Shown here: positions 6,558 through 15,753 of the stretch, piece by piece | How positions within the stretch are numbered: position 1 is the first letter of the stretch | How the letters are laid out: each line of letters opens with the position of its first letter | DNA from: Dehalococcoidia bacterium | GTDB lineage: Bacteria; Chloroflexota; Dehalococcoidia; GIF9; AB-539-J10 | Direction of reading: 5' to 3' | NCBI GenBank assembly: GCA_021162545.1 | Contig: JAGGYM010000006.1 | Location: 1-39,482, forward strand | DNA: 39,482 nucleotides | The notes under the pieces: model-generated | Seen by the model: the letters and a program-made list of their open reading frames with translations, nothing else | Databases searched by the model: none | Told to the model about the DNA's origin: nothing | Program-made: the position numbers and the translations under genes

Positions 6558-8318
6558 ATGAAACCCGAAGAGAAAAACGAATATCTGGGAAAAATGCGCC
6601 ACTCTGCTGCTCATATCCTGGCCCAGGCAGTGCAATCCCTTTTTAGCGGAGTCAAATTTGGCATAGGTCCGGCGATTGAAAACGGTTTCTATTATGACTT
6701 TGAGCTGCCGCGACCGCTAACGCCGGAAGACCTGCCCGTAATCGAAGCCAAAATGAGGGAGATCATCCACGATGGTCAGCCCTTCACGAAGGAAGAACTC
6801 AGCAAAGAAGAAGCGCGTCACATCTTCGCAGGGCAGCCCTTCAAGCTGGAACTCATCACCGAACTCCCCGACAAAATGGTAACTATCTACAGACAGGGCA
6901 CCTTCACCGACCTGTGCCGTGGTCCCCATGTCGCTTCTACCGGGGATATCAAGGCATTCAGCCTTACCCACATAGCAGGAGCTTACTGGCGGGGAGACGA
7001 AAAAAATCCCATGCTACAAAGAGTCTATGGCATTGCCTTTGAGACAAAGGATGAGCTTCAAAGCCACCTGGCACTCGAAGCTGAAGCCGCCAAACGGAAC
7101 CACAGAAAACTGGGCAGGGAGCTCGACCTTTTCAGTATTCACGATGAGATTGGCCCCGGACTGATCTGCTGGCATCCCAAAGGCTCTATAATTCGACAGG
7201 TCGTCGAGGATTTCTGGAAAGCAGAACACATCAAACGTGGTTACAGCATCGTCTACACCCCTCACATTGCCAAGCTGGATTTATGGAAAACCAGCGGACA
7301 CTGGGATTTTTATCGAGAGTATTTGTACCCCCCCATGAAGGTTGAGGGACAACAATACATGCTCAAACCCATGAACTGTCTGGGCCACATTCTAATCTTC
7401 AAGAGCCAGACGCGCAGCTATCGCCATTTGCCTTTGAGATACGCTGAATTGGGCACAGTTTACCGCTATGAAAGAAGTGGCGCACTGTATGGACTCGCCA
7501 GAGTGAGGGGCTTCACCCAAGACGACGCCCACATTTTCTGTCGCCCCGACCAGATTGAAGGCGAGGTAGCAGAAGTCCTGAATCTAGCCCAATTCATGAT
7601 GCATACTTTTGGTTTCCACGACTACGACGTGTTTCTATCAACCCGGCCTGAAAAATATGCTGGCTCCCTTGAAATGTGGGAGGAATCGACGGCATCGCTC
7701 AGAAATGTTCTGGAACAGCTCAACATGGACTACAAAATAGACCCTGGTGAGGGAGTTTTCTACGGGCCCAAGATCGATATCAAGCTTAAAGATGCGTTGG
7801 GGCATACCTGGCAAGGTCCTACCATTCAAGTTGATTTCAATTTGCCATTACGCTTCAACGTCTGCTATATTGGTGAGGATGGCCAGGAACACAGCGCAAC
7901 CATGATACACCGCACAGTTCTGGGAAGCATGGAGCGCTTTTTGGCTTGTCTTATTGAGCATTATGGAGGAGCTTTTCCTGTGTGGCTATCACCCATTCAA
8001 GCTATGGTGATTCCCATAGCTGATCGCCATGTGGACTATGCCCGTGAAGTGGAGAATGAGCTGTCTCAGGGTGGAATTCGCGTTCAAGTTGATGACCGCT
8101 CAGAGAGAATGAACCTGAAAATCAGAGAGGCTCAGGTAGAGAAAGTTCCCTACATGCTTATAGTGGGAGATAAAGAAGTAGCTTCACATGGCATTTCAGT
8201 AAGGTTGTTAAATGGTAAAGATGCCGGTTTGGAAAGCATACAGAGCGTAAAAGACAGAATAAAAATAGCTATAGAGGCTAAATCTCAAGTCGCACTGGAG
8301 GCAGTAAACAATAGTTAA
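6558..8318 (+). CDS. thrS: Threonine-tRNA ligase lacking the TGS domain
   Basis: Charges tRNA-Thr in the cytoplasm. I place the start at ATG 6558 (586 residues), preceded by a G-rich ribosome binding site; an in-frame TTG at 6495 would add 21 Cys/Ser-rich residues but sits only 1 nt after its GGGAGG. The protein begins directly with the editing/SAD domain (H15 and H19 of RHSAAHILAQAV, later TDLCRGPH). The class II core follows (KPMNCLGH with a zinc Cys, RVRGFTQDDAHIFC), then the anticodon-binding domain (VIPIADRHVDYA). The usual N-terminal TGS domain (about 60 residues) is absent and no room for it exists, because tRNA-Val lies upstream. It heads the translation operon; infC overlaps its 3' end. 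Confidence 0.97.
   Translation: MKPEEKNEYLGKMRHSAAHILAQAVQSLFSGVKFGIGPAIENGFYYDFELPRPLTPEDLPVIEAKMREIIHDGQPFTKEELSKEEARHIFAGQPFKLELITELPDKMVTIYRQGTFTDLCRGPHVASTGDIKAFSLTHIAGAYWRGDEKNPMLQRVYGIAFETKDELQSHLALEAEAAKRNHRKLGRELDLFSIHDEIGPGLICWHPKGSIIRQVVEDFWKAEHIKRGYSIVYTPHIAKLDLWKTSGHWDFYREYLYPPMKVEGQQYMLKPMNCLGHILIFKSQTRSYRHLPLRYAELGTVYRYERSGALYGLARVRGFTQDDAHIFCRPDQIEGEVAEVLNLAQFMMHTFGFHDYDVFLSTRPEKYAGSLEMWEESTASLRNVLEQLNMDYKIDPGEGVFYGPKIDIKLKDALGHTWQGPTIQVDFNLPLRFNVCYIGEDGQEHSATMIHRTVLGSMERFLACLIEHYGGAFPVWLSPIQAMVIPIADRHVDYAREVENELSQGGIRVQVDDRSERMNLKIREAQVEKVPYMLIVGDKEVASHGISVRLLNGKDAGLESIQSVKDRIKIAIEAKSQVALEAVNNS
8297..8313 (+). promoter_or_regulatory. Ribosome binding site and ATA start of infC
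   Basis: GGAGG at 8297-8301 lies 9 nt before ATA at 8311-8313. A TAA in the infC frame at 8305-8307 closes the frame upstream, and there is no ATG, GTG or TTG until a GTG at 8395, well inside the conserved N domain. The initiation site lies within the last codons of thrS, so coupling to thrS translation is likely. Confidence 0.75.
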
Positions 8319-8865
8319 ACAATTACCAGTTAACAGAAGAATCAGGGCCAAAGAAGTTCGGCTTATAGGGGGAAATGGCGAGCAACTGGGGATAGTGCCT
8401 CTGCCACAAGCATTGCGGCTTGCCTGGGAGGAAGGTCTTGACCTGGTAGCAGTAGCCCCAACAACAAATCCTCCGGTATGTCGCCTCCTTGATTATGGCA
8501 AGTACAAGTACGAGCAAACAAAAAAGGACCGCAAGGCCAAGCAAGGTCAAAAATTCGGCCTGTTGAAAGAGGTGCGCTTCAGGCCAAGAGTTGAAGAACA
8601 CGACCTGCAGGTCAAGGTAGGAACAGTCAGGAAACTGCTGGAAGAGGGAAACAAAGTAAAGATTAGAGTTAGATTTAGAGGACGAGAAATAATCTATCCC
8701 GAGCAGGGGTGGAATGTATTACAGAAGGTAGTAGAAATATCGAAAGATATATCTACTGCAAGCACCGGACTCAGAGAAGGCAGAAATATGAGTATTGTCC
8801 TATCTCCCGTTCTCACTAGAAAACCTAAGGAGGCCAAACAAGATGCCAAAACTCAAGACTCATAA
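8311..8865 (+). CDS. infC: Translation initiation factor IF-3 (non-canonical ATA start)
   Basis: IF-3 binds the 30S subunit, prevents premature joining of 50S and checks the start codon-initiator tRNA match. Read from ATA at 8311 it is 184 residues (E. coli 180), with the N-domain signature [20 protein letters not shown] at about residues 9-28. The C domain contains [17 protein letters not shown] and [13 protein letters not shown]. Starting at the first ordinary start codon (GTG 8395) would remove the first 28 residues, including conserved ones. E. coli infC uses AUU and is autoregulated by IF-3 rejecting that codon; AUA would suit the same mechanism. It overlaps thrS by 8 nt and rpmI by 23 nt. 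Confidence 0.93.
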   Translation: MVKQLPVNRRIRAKEVRLIGGNGEQLGIVPLPQALRLAWEEGLDLVAVAPTTNPPVCRLLDYGKYKYEQTKKDRKAKQGQKFGLLKEVRFRPRVEEHDLQVKVGTVRKLLEEGNKVKIRVRFRGREIIYPEQGWNVLQKVVEISKDISTASTGLREGRNMSIVLSPVLTRKPKEAKQDAKTQDS

Positions 8866-9040
8866 AGGAGTAAAGCGCCGCTTCAGCATAACAGGCAGCG
8901 GGAAAATCATGCGGGTTAAATGTGGCAAAAGTCACTTAAGAAGGAAGAAAGCTGCCCGGACCAAAAGACTTTATGATGAAATGATACCTGTTGCTGCAGC
9001 AGACAAGAAAAAAATCAGACGGCTTATGCCTTACTCATAG
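8843..9040 (+). CDS. rpmI: 50S ribosomal protein L35 (bL35)
   Basis: A 65-residue protein of the large ribosomal subunit, beginning [14 protein letters not shown] and rich in Lys and Arg, with the family motif [13 protein letters not shown]. The ATG at 8843 is chosen because it gives the family's N-terminus and is preceded by AAGGAGG at 9 nt spacing. An in-frame upstream ATG would add 16 unrelated residues from within infC. It overlaps the end of infC by 23 nt. The order infC-rpmI-rplT is the classic operon, in which L20 often represses expression of rpmI-rplT; I did not identify an L20-binding structure. Confidence 0.97.
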   Translation: MPKLKTHKGVKRRFSITGSGKIMRVKCGKSHLRRKKAARTKRLYDEMIPVAAADKKKIRRLMPYS

Positions 9041-9062
9041 TCAAAGCCTTAAGGAGGAAACC

Positions 9063-9413
9063 ATGCCACGAGCTAGAAGCGGAAAACCTACTCATAGAAG
9101 ACATAAGGCGGTGCTGGATTTAACCAAGGGGCACCGGGGAAAGCGTCATAACCTCTACGCTAGAGCTCATGACTCCATGCTGCATGCCCTGCATTATGCT
9201 TACTGTCACCGCCGCGAAAGAAAAGGTGACTTCAGGAGATTGTGGATTATTCGCATTAACGCTGCAGCCAGAGCCAACGGACTTTCATACAGTGAGCTCA
9301 TGGCCAGCCTGAAGAAATCAAATATAAAACTGAATCGCAAGATATTGGCTGAAATGACAGTTAATTCGCCGGAGGATTTCGCTAACCTGGTATCTTCGGC
9401 GAAAATGAATTGA
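9063..9413 (+). CDS. rplT: 50S ribosomal protein L20 (bL20)
   Basis: A 116-residue assembly protein of the large subunit. It starts MPRARSGKPTHRRHKAVLDL and keeps the family's GHRGKRHNLYARAHDSM and GDFRRLWIIRINAAAR motifs. In E. coli and other bacteria it also represses its own operon. The ATG at 9063 follows AAGGAGG by 6 nt, and the family N-terminus begins here; the longer in-frame extension is discarded. The gap to rpmI is 22 nt. The pheS ATG follows directly after its TGA with no gap. Confidence 0.97.
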   Translation: MPRARSGKPTHRRHKAVLDLTKGHRGKRHNLYARAHDSMLHALHYAYCHRRERKGDFRRLWIIRINAAARANGLSYSELMASLKKSNIKLNRKILAEMTVNSPEDFANLVSSAKMN

Positions 9414-10448
9414 ATGCTAGAGGAACTGGAAAAACTCCAACTGCAGGCCTTCGCCGAACTGGAAAGTGCTGTTGACTCCAGGGAGTTGGAGCAATGGCGA
9501 ATATGCTATCTCGGTAAGAAGAGCCGTCTGACCCAGGTTTTGCGCTCTCTATCCACTCTGCCCCTGGATGAACGGCGAAACACAGGTGCCCGTGCCAACA
9601 CCATCAAAAAATCCCTTGAGAATGCGCTGGAGGAAAGAGGGCATTCTCTTGAGACTTCTCGCCTCGTTCTTTCCCTGGAAAACAAAAGAGTTGATATCAC
9701 GCTGCCAGGGTATCCCATGCCCATCGGGCGATCTCATCCCACCACCCAGACAATAGAAGAGATCTGTCAGGTATTTCAAAAGATGGGATTCCAGGTCTTC
9801 GAAGGTCCGGACGTGGAGTGGGATTACTATAATTTTGAAGCTCTAAACATACCAGCAGACCATCCAGCGCGCGATATGTTCGCTACCTTCTGGATAGATT
9901 CTAACAGGGGCAAAAGGAACAGGCTCCTGCGCACTCACACTTCCCCCATGCAAATAAGGGTCATGGAGCACACCCCACCTCCCATAAGAATAATAGTACC
10001 AGGGCGGTGTTACAGGTACGAGGCAACCGATACCACGCACGAATCCATGTTTTACCAGGTAGAAGGCCTGGCAGTAGATAAAAATATCACCATGGCTGAC
10101 TTGAAGGGCACCTTATTCGATTTCTGCCGCTGTATTTTCGGAGAAGAAAGAAAGGTGCGCTTCCGCTGTGATTACTTCCCCTTTGTCGAGCCCGGGGTAG
10201 AAATAGCTATCGAATGCCTCGCCTGTCATGGAAACGGCTGCCGCATATGCGGTTATAGCGGCTGGATAGAAATTCTCGGTGCCGGCATGGTCAACCCCGA
10301 TGTCCTCAGGAGAGTTGGTATTGACCCCGAAGTCTACTCCGGCTTTGCCTTTGGGCTGGGAGTAGAGCGAGTTCCCATGCTTCGCTACGGGATTGACGAT
10401 ATACGCCTGTTTTACAACAACGACATCAGATTCCTGAGACAGTTCTAA
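9414..10448 (+). CDS. pheS: Phenylalanine-tRNA ligase alpha subunit
   Basis: This is the catalytic subunit of the heterotetrameric PheRS that charges tRNA-Phe. The 344 residues comprise an N-terminal helical arm (about 1-85) that contacts tRNA and a class II core. Core motifs are [25 protein letters not shown], the motif 2 region [20 protein letters not shown], and motif 3 [19 protein letters not shown]. The length is usual (E. coli 327). The ATG abuts the rplT stop codon. [17 protein letters not shown] segment at about residues 262-277 carries four cysteines placed like a zinc knuckle; such cysteine-bearing loops occur in a number of bacterial PheS proteins. Confidence 0.97.
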   Translation: MLEELEKLQLQAFAELESAVDSRELEQWRICYLGKKSRLTQVLRSLSTLPLDERRNTGARANTIKKSLENALEERGHSLETSRLVLSLENKRVDITLPGYPMPIGRSHPTTQTIEEICQVFQKMGFQVFEGPDVEWDYYNFEALNIPADHPARDMFATFWIDSNRGKRNRLLRTHTSPMQIRVMEHTPPPIRIIVPGRCYRYEATDTTHESMFYQVEGLAVDKNITMADLKGTLFDFCRCIFGEERKVRFRCDYFPFVEPGVEIAIECLACHGNGCRICGYSGWIEILGAGMVNPDVLRRVGIDPEVYSGFAFGLGVERVPMLRYGIDDIRLFYNNDIRFLRQF

Positions 10449-10480
10449 ATTCGAGTGATAAGTTTTTTGCAGGAGTAAAT

Positions 10481-12898
10481 GTGAAAGTCTCGCTAAGCTG
10501 GATCAAAGATTACGTTGACCTCACGCTCACTCCCCGTGAGCTGGCAGAGAAACTAACCATGGCAGGACTGGAGGTCAATGCGATAGAAACTATCGGCGGC
10601 ACCTGGGACAACATCGTGGTAGGACAGATAGAAACTATAGACCCTCACCCCAACGCCGACCGGTTAAGACTGGTCACCGTCAACACGGGCAAAGACTCAA
10701 TCACCGTGGTCTGCGGCGCTCCCAACATTATGCCATCACAAAAGGTGGCCTTTGCCTCCTTAGGTGCGCGCTTAAGGGATGGGCATACGGGGAAGAGCGA
10801 GATACTGAAAACAGCTAAAATCCGGGGCGTCGTTTCTACGGGCATGATATGCTCCGAGATGGAACTGGGCATTTCCGACGACCATGAAGGCATCCTGGTT
10901 ATGTCGCCAGAAGCTCCTGTGGGCATGTCTCTCGAAGAATACCTGGGAGACACCATTCTCAACCTTGAGATAACACCCAACCGCCCTGACTGCATGTCTA
11001 TAATCGGCATCGCCCGCGAAATTGCCGCGCTCACCGGAGAGGAACTGCATCTGAGTGAAACCCCTTATGAAGAAAGCGGCACTACCATAGATTCCCAGGT
11101 CTCTGTTGATATAGCCGAGCCTGACCTCTGCCCCCGATACTGTGCCAGCCTAGTCAGGGGAGTAAAGTCAGCCCCTTCGCCCGATTGGCTACAACAACGT
11201 CTAAGGAACTGCGGCATGCGTCCCATCAGCAACATAGTCGATATTACCAACTATGTGATGCTGGAATACGGGCAACCTCTCCATTCATTTGATTATCACA
11301 AACTCAGCAAAGGGAAAGACACATCTCCGACGCAGGTTATCGTCCGCTGTGCCAGAAAAGGCGAATCAATGACTTCTCTGGATGAAGTCGAGCGCACCCT
11401 CAATGCCAGTACTCTGGTCATCGCCGATAGAGAAAAACCCGTCGCCATTGCAGGAATCATGGGGGGAAGGGATGCCGAAGTTACTGGAGAAACCAGCGCC
11501 ATTCTCCTGGAGTCGGCAAACTTCGAACGGATCGCCATCAGAAGAGCAAGCAGTGATTTCCAGCTGCGCAGCGAGGCTTCCATACGATTCGACAAGGGGC
11601 TGAATCCCGGTTTGACCATGCCTGCGCTGAAACGAGCCACACAACTGATGCTGGAGCTGGCCGGCGGTGAAGCAACCAGAGGCACAATCGACGTCTACCC
11701 GGCGAGAGCAAAGGCCGAACCCATCATATTTCCCACCTCGCAGGTAGAAAGACTTACCGGAATGAAAATATCCCACGACCAAATCACTCAAACGCTAACC
11801 TCTCTGGGCTTTGATTGTGAGGAAACCTCGCCTTCTCAAGTGTCGGTATCCGTGCCCTACTGGCGAAGCGATATCAAATCCAGCGCTGACCTGGTAGAGG
11901 AAGTTACCCGCATAGTCGGCTATGACAAGGTCCCCCTGACCAGGCTCAGCTCTCCCCTGCCTCCAGAGCAAGCAGCATCAGGACGCGATTTTATTCACAA
12001 GATACGCTCCAGCCTGGTCGGTTTTGGCCTCCAGGAAATACTATCCTACTCGCTGGTCAGCCTGGAGAATTTGCAACATCTTTTTCCTTCACGCGAACTA
12101 AAGGTGCTGCCAGTAAAAGTTGCCAATCCCATGACAAGAGAGCAGGAATACCTGCGCACCAGCTTGAGAGCTGGACTCCTGTCCACGCTGTCGCGCAACC
12201 AGCGACATGGTTCCGGTGGCCTGGAGCTGTTCGAAATTGGCAAAGTATTTATGCCACAGGAAGACGATTTGCCTCGAGAAGAAGAACAGCTTTGCATCAT
12301 ACTGAGCGGTTCGGAAGGGGAACCGTCCTGGCATGGCAACAACAAACCAGTTGACTTCTTCCACGCCAAAGGAATCGTGGAAGCACTGGCGAATCAAATG
12401 GAGATAAAGGTACAGTTTGAACCATGTGATGACGAAGGACTGGTTCAGAGAGTAAGTGCCAACGTCAGCGATGAAAATGGCAAACTGGGGGTAATAGGGC
12501 TCTTACACCCCAGAGTAACAGAGGCTTTTGAACTTTCCTGCGAAGCTTATCTGATAGAAATCGACCTCGAGAGAGCCCGTCGTAACGCTGGCAGGCCAAA
12601 GGCGTACCAGACAATATCAAGATTTCCCATAGTCCCACGGGATATCGCACTCATAGTGAATGAGGAGACAACCTATCAACAAATAACTGACATCGTGCAG
12701 AATTTTCCCCTGGTAAAGGAAACAGTCCTCTTTGACCTCTACAGAGGGGAGCAAATACCGCAGGGCAAAAAATCTTTTGCATTGCGCATCACCTATCAAT
12801 CGCCAGGACGGACCCTTACCGATGAAGAAGTAGAACAGGTCCAGAAACAAATGCTGGACAAGCTAAACCAGAAATTGAGCGCCATCCTGCGAAGCTAG
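10481..12898 (+). CDS. pheT: Phenylalanine-tRNA ligase beta subunit
   Basis: This is the editing and tRNA-binding partner of PheS. The 805-residue length matches full bacterial PheT. Domains in order are an N-terminal helix (KVSLSWIKDYVDL), an EMAP/OB tRNA-binding domain (about 40-150, with HPNADRLRLVTVN), the B3/4 editing domain (LEITPNRPDCMS through about 380), B5, the class II-like core, and a C-terminal ferredoxin-fold anticodon-binding domain (ISRFPIVPRDIALIVNEET onward). The start is GTG with GCAGGAG ahead of it. It closes the translation operon; the gap to proS, which converges from the right, is 39 nt with no clear terminator. Confidence 0.97.
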   Translation: MKVSLSWIKDYVDLTLTPRELAEKLTMAGLEVNAIETIGGTWDNIVVGQIETIDPHPNADRLRLVTVNTGKDSITVVCGAPNIMPSQKVAFASLGARLRDGHTGKSEILKTAKIRGVVSTGMICSEMELGISDDHEGILVMSPEAPVGMSLEEYLGDTILNLEITPNRPDCMSIIGIAREIAALTGEELHLSETPYEESGTTIDSQVSVDIAEPDLCPRYCASLVRGVKSAPSPDWLQQRLRNCGMRPISNIVDITNYVMLEYGQPLHSFDYHKLSKGKDTSPTQVIVRCARKGESMTSLDEVERTLNASTLVIADREKPVAIAGIMGGRDAEVTGETSAILLESANFERIAIRRASSDFQLRSEASIRFDKGLNPGLTMPALKRATQLMLELAGGEATRGTIDVYPARAKAEPIIFPTSQVERLTGMKISHDQITQTLTSLGFDCEETSPSQVSVSVPYWRSDIKSSADLVEEVTRIVGYDKVPLTRLSSPLPPEQAASGRDFIHKIRSSLVGFGLQEILSYSLVSLENLQHLFPSRELKVLPVKVANPMTREQEYLRTSLRAGLLSTLSRNQRHGSGGLELFEIGKVFMPQEDDLPREEEQLCIILSGSEGEPSWHGNNKPVDFFHAKGIVEALANQMEIKVQFEPCDDEGLVQRVSANVSDENGKLGVIGLLHPRVTEAFELSCEAYLIEIDLERARRNAGRPKAYQTISRFPIVPRDIALIVNEETTYQQITDIVQNFPLVKETVLFDLYRGEQIPQGKKSFALRITYQSPGRTLTDEEVEQVQKQMLDKLNQKLSAILRS

Positions 12899-12937
12899 CG
12901 AACACTTGTGGTTGGGGCACAACTGCAAAACCCCTGC

Positions 12938-14656
12938 TCATGGTCTCCCGGATACTTCTCTTTCATCCAGCAATTTGCGAACTTCAGCAGCTATACCTTC
13001 CACAGGCAGCAACTGAGCTTTTTTCTCCGTACGCCATTTCGCTTCTATGGTCTGGTTTTTCAACGTTCGTGGGCTCACTGTCAGCCGCAAGGGCACCCCA
13101 ACGAGGTCTGCGTCGTTAAACTTGATTCCAGGAGACTCATCACGGTCATCAAAGAGAACATCTATTCCAGCGCTCTGCAATTCCAGATAAAGCCTCTCTG
13201 CTGCAGAAGAAACTTCGGGGTCATCCAGGTAGAGCGGACAGAGATAAACCTGATAGGGCGTCACCGACATCGGCCAGATGATGCCTCTCCCATCATGGCT
13301 GTGCTCTACAATAGCTGCCATCAGTCGCCCTACCCCAATACCATAACAGCCCATAACTACAGGTTTAGACGCGCCATCACGATCCAGAAAAGATGCGCCA
13401 AATTTTTTGCTGAACAACGTGCCCAGCTTAAATATGTGCCCCACTTCGATGCCATGCGTTGATAACAACTTGCCATCACATCTGGGGCAGCTATCTCCCG
13501 AACGAGCTAAGGCAATATCCGTCACGATATCGGGCTGAAAATCTCTGGGGTAATTCACATTTTTGAGATGGTACCCCCGTTTATTGGCGCCAGCAATAAA
13601 ATTAGCTCCACGGGCTATGGAATCATCGGCAACAATTTTTATTCCCCTGACATTCACAGGTGAGGCGAACCCGGCCACCACACCTGTTTTTTTCACCTCT
13701 TCCTCCGTAGCGAGGCGTAACTCCTCACATCTCAGTGCATTTTTCAGCTTGGTCTCATTCACGTCCATGTCTCCTCTGATAACAGCGAAAACAAACTCAC
13801 CATCAGCAAAATAAAACACCGCTTTAAAAGTCCGCTCCGGCAATACCCCCAGAAAACTGGCCACCTCTTCTATGGTCTGCGCCTCCGGTGTGGCTACTTC
13901 CTCAAGAGGCAAGAGACTCACGCTATTCACTGTCTTTTTGAAACCCTGAGCTTTCTCTGCATTGGCGCTATAGCCACAATCCGGACAATAGATGATTTTG
14001 TCATCGCCCGTGTCAGCTACGACCATAAATTCGTGGGAGTCCTTACCTCCTATGGCGCCACTATCAGCTTCCACCATCAATACAGGCAGGCCAAGGCGAG
14101 CGTAAAGGTTTTCATAAGCACGCGCCATCCTCTCATAGTTTTCATCCAGGCCAGCCTCATCGATATCGAAGCTATAGAGGTCTTTCATAAGAAACTCACG
14201 GACCCGCAACAATCCACCGCGGGGACGGGGTTCATCGCGAAATTTGGTCTGTATCTGATAAAGCAGCAAGGGCAGGTCGCGGTAGCTTTGCACATACCTG
14301 TGGACAAGTTCACTGATGACCTCTTCGTGGGTGGGACCCAGAGCAAGCTTATGCTCCTTGCGATCAACCAGGGTGAACAGAGATTTGCCAAAGGAGGTGA
14401 GTCTTCCCGATTGAAGCCAGAGTTCAAAAGACTGCAATACCGGGAGCAAGACTTCCTGCCCGCCAGCTCTGTCCATTTCTTCTCTGACGATATCCTCTAT
14501 TTTTCTCAGCACCCTCCGACCGAGGGGCAAGAAAGCATAAATCCCAGCGGATTCCTGAGCAATCATACCTGCCCTGAGCAACAATTGGTGGCTGATGCTC
14601 TCTGCTTCTGAAGGAACCTGCCGCAATGTTTTGCCAAAAAGCCGTGACGAACGCAT
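12938..14656 (-). CDS. proS: Proline-tRNA ligase, bacterial type with editing insertion
   Basis: Charges tRNA-Pro. The 572 residues have the bacterial layout: a class II core (ESAGIYAFLPLGRRVLRKIE; motif 2 region KFRDEPRPRGGLLRVREFLM), a YbaK-like INS domain at about 235-390 that removes mischarged alanine (FADGEFVFAVIRGDMDVNE), motif 3 (GCYGIGVGRLMAAIVEH) and the C-terminal anticodon-binding domain (PYQVYLCPLYLDD). A C-x2-C pair (CPDC) and another (CPRC) flank the insertion. It is the last gene of a long minus-strand series; the gap from ispG is 26 nt. Confidence 0.97.
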   Translation of the reverse strand: MRSSRLFGKTLRQVPSEAESISHQLLLRAGMIAQESAGIYAFLPLGRRVLRKIEDIVREEMDRAGGQEVLLPVLQSFELWLQSGRLTSFGKSLFTLVDRKEHKLALGPTHEEVISELVHRYVQSYRDLPLLLYQIQTKFRDEPRPRGGLLRVREFLMKDLYSFDIDEAGLDENYERMARAYENLYARLGLPVLMVEADSGAIGGKDSHEFMVVADTGDDKIIYCPDCGYSANAEKAQGFKKTVNSVSLLPLEEVATPEAQTIEEVASFLGVLPERTFKAVFYFADGEFVFAVIRGDMDVNETKLKNALRCEELRLATEEEVKKTGVVAGFASPVNVRGIKIVADDSIARGANFIAGANKRGYHLKNVNYPRDFQPDIVTDIALARSGDSCPRCDGKLLSTHGIEVGHIFKLGTLFSKKFGASFLDRDGASKPVVMGCYGIGVGRLMAAIVEHSHDGRGIIWPMSVTPYQVYLCPLYLDDPEVSSAAERLYLELQSAGIDVLFDDRDESPGIKFNDADLVGVPLRLTVSPRTLKNQTIEAKWRTEKKAQLLPVEGIAAEVRKLLDEREVSGRP

Positions 14657-14682
14657 TATGTCAACTCCCGATACTTAAATTT

Positions 14683-15753
14683 TTACCATCCTGCTTCATT
14701 TTTTCTCTCAAGAAGGGAATCTATTTCCGCCTTCAAGGCCTCCAAAAGGTCTTCCTTTGGCACCGTTCTTATCACCTTGCCCTTCCTAAATATGATACCC
14801 TTGCCTCTGCCTCCTGCAATGCCTACATCAGCACCTCTGGCTTCACCCGGACCATTAACCACGCATCCCATAATGGCCACTTTGATTGGCTTACGCGCTT
14901 TTTCCAGATACCGGTCCACCTCAGGAGCCAATTTAAGCACATCTATCTCCGCCCGGCCACAGGAGGGACAGCTCACCAGGGTCACCCCGCTCCGGCGCAA
15001 TCCCAGAGCCTTCAGAATCTCGTAAGCGGCAACTACCTCTTCACAGGGGTGAGCACTGAGCGAAACGCGGATGGTATCCCCGATACCTTTATAAAGAAGC
15101 ACCCCTACCCCTATGGCGCTCCGTATGGCTCCCGCTCGAGGAAGTCCTGCCTCGGTGATACCCAGATGCAGGGGATATGGAATCCTGTCAGCAATCATTT
15201 CATAAGCTTCAATCGTAGCTGGCACATCGAAGGCCTTGAGAGCAACCTTGATCAGATTAAAATCCAGCTCTTCCATTAACTCCACCTGCCTCAAAGCTGC
15301 ATCGACCATCCTCCGGGATAAAGGCTCTTCAGCCTCGAAGTTCGCAGGGAGGCTGCCCGCATTTACGCCAACCCTGATGGGTATTTCCCTCTCCCTGGCC
15401 ATAGTTACCACCATGGCAATTTGTTCCCTCTTGCGGATATTGCCCGGATTGAGCCGTAGTCCATCGACTCCAGCCCGCAACGCAGCTAGAGCCAAACGGT
15501 AATCGAAGTGTATGTCCCCGATGAGCGGCAAAGACGTCTCTCTCTTTATACCTGAAATGGCCTCAGCGGCCTCCACGTCAGGAACAGCTAGGCGCACTAT
15601 CTCGGCGCCACAATCCTCCAGCTCCTTAATTTGCCTCACGGTGGCTGCAATATCGCGGGTATCGGTATTAGTCATAGATTGCACCGAAATTGGAGCACCA
15701 CCACCAACAATGATGTTGCCGATTCTTAAGGGTACAGACGTTCTCCGGCTCAA
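14683..15753 (-). CDS. ispG: 4-hydroxy-3-methylbut-2-enyl diphosphate synthase
   Basis: Catalyses the [4Fe-4S]-dependent conversion of MEcPP to HMBPP, the penultimate step of the MEP isoprenoid pathway. The 356 residues start with an RxxTxxVxxGxxxxGGxxPxxVQSMTNT-like opening. They contain the barrel motif VGVNAGSLP and the C-terminal cluster cysteines in VSCPSCGR (two) and GCVVNGPGEA (one). The length is that of the short bacterial form. The start codon is TTG, overlapping the rseP stop by 4 nt, so the two are translationally coupled. Dxr of the same pathway is two genes upstream. Confidence 0.97.
   Translation of the reverse strand: MSRRTSVPLRIGNIIVGGGAPISVQSMTNTDTRDIAATVRQIKELEDCGAEIVRLAVPDVEAAEAISGIKRETSLPLIGDIHFDYRLALAALRAGVDGLRLNPGNIRKREQIAMVVTMAREREIPIRVGVNAGSLPANFEAEEPLSRRMVDAALRQVELMEELDFNLIKVALKAFDVPATIEAYEMIADRIPYPLHLGITEAGLPRAGAIRSAIGVGVLLYKGIGDTIRVSLSAHPCEEVVAAYEILKALGLRRSGVTLVSCPSCGRAEIDVLKLAPEVDRYLEKARKPIKVAIMGCVVNGPGEARGADVGIAGGRGKGIIFRKGKVIRTVPKEDLLEALKAEIDSLLERKNEAGW

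Noticed and set aside
12908-13462. Plus-strand open frame of 184 codons after pheT
   Set aside because: It lies antisense to proS, which has all its family motifs; the product resembles nothing.
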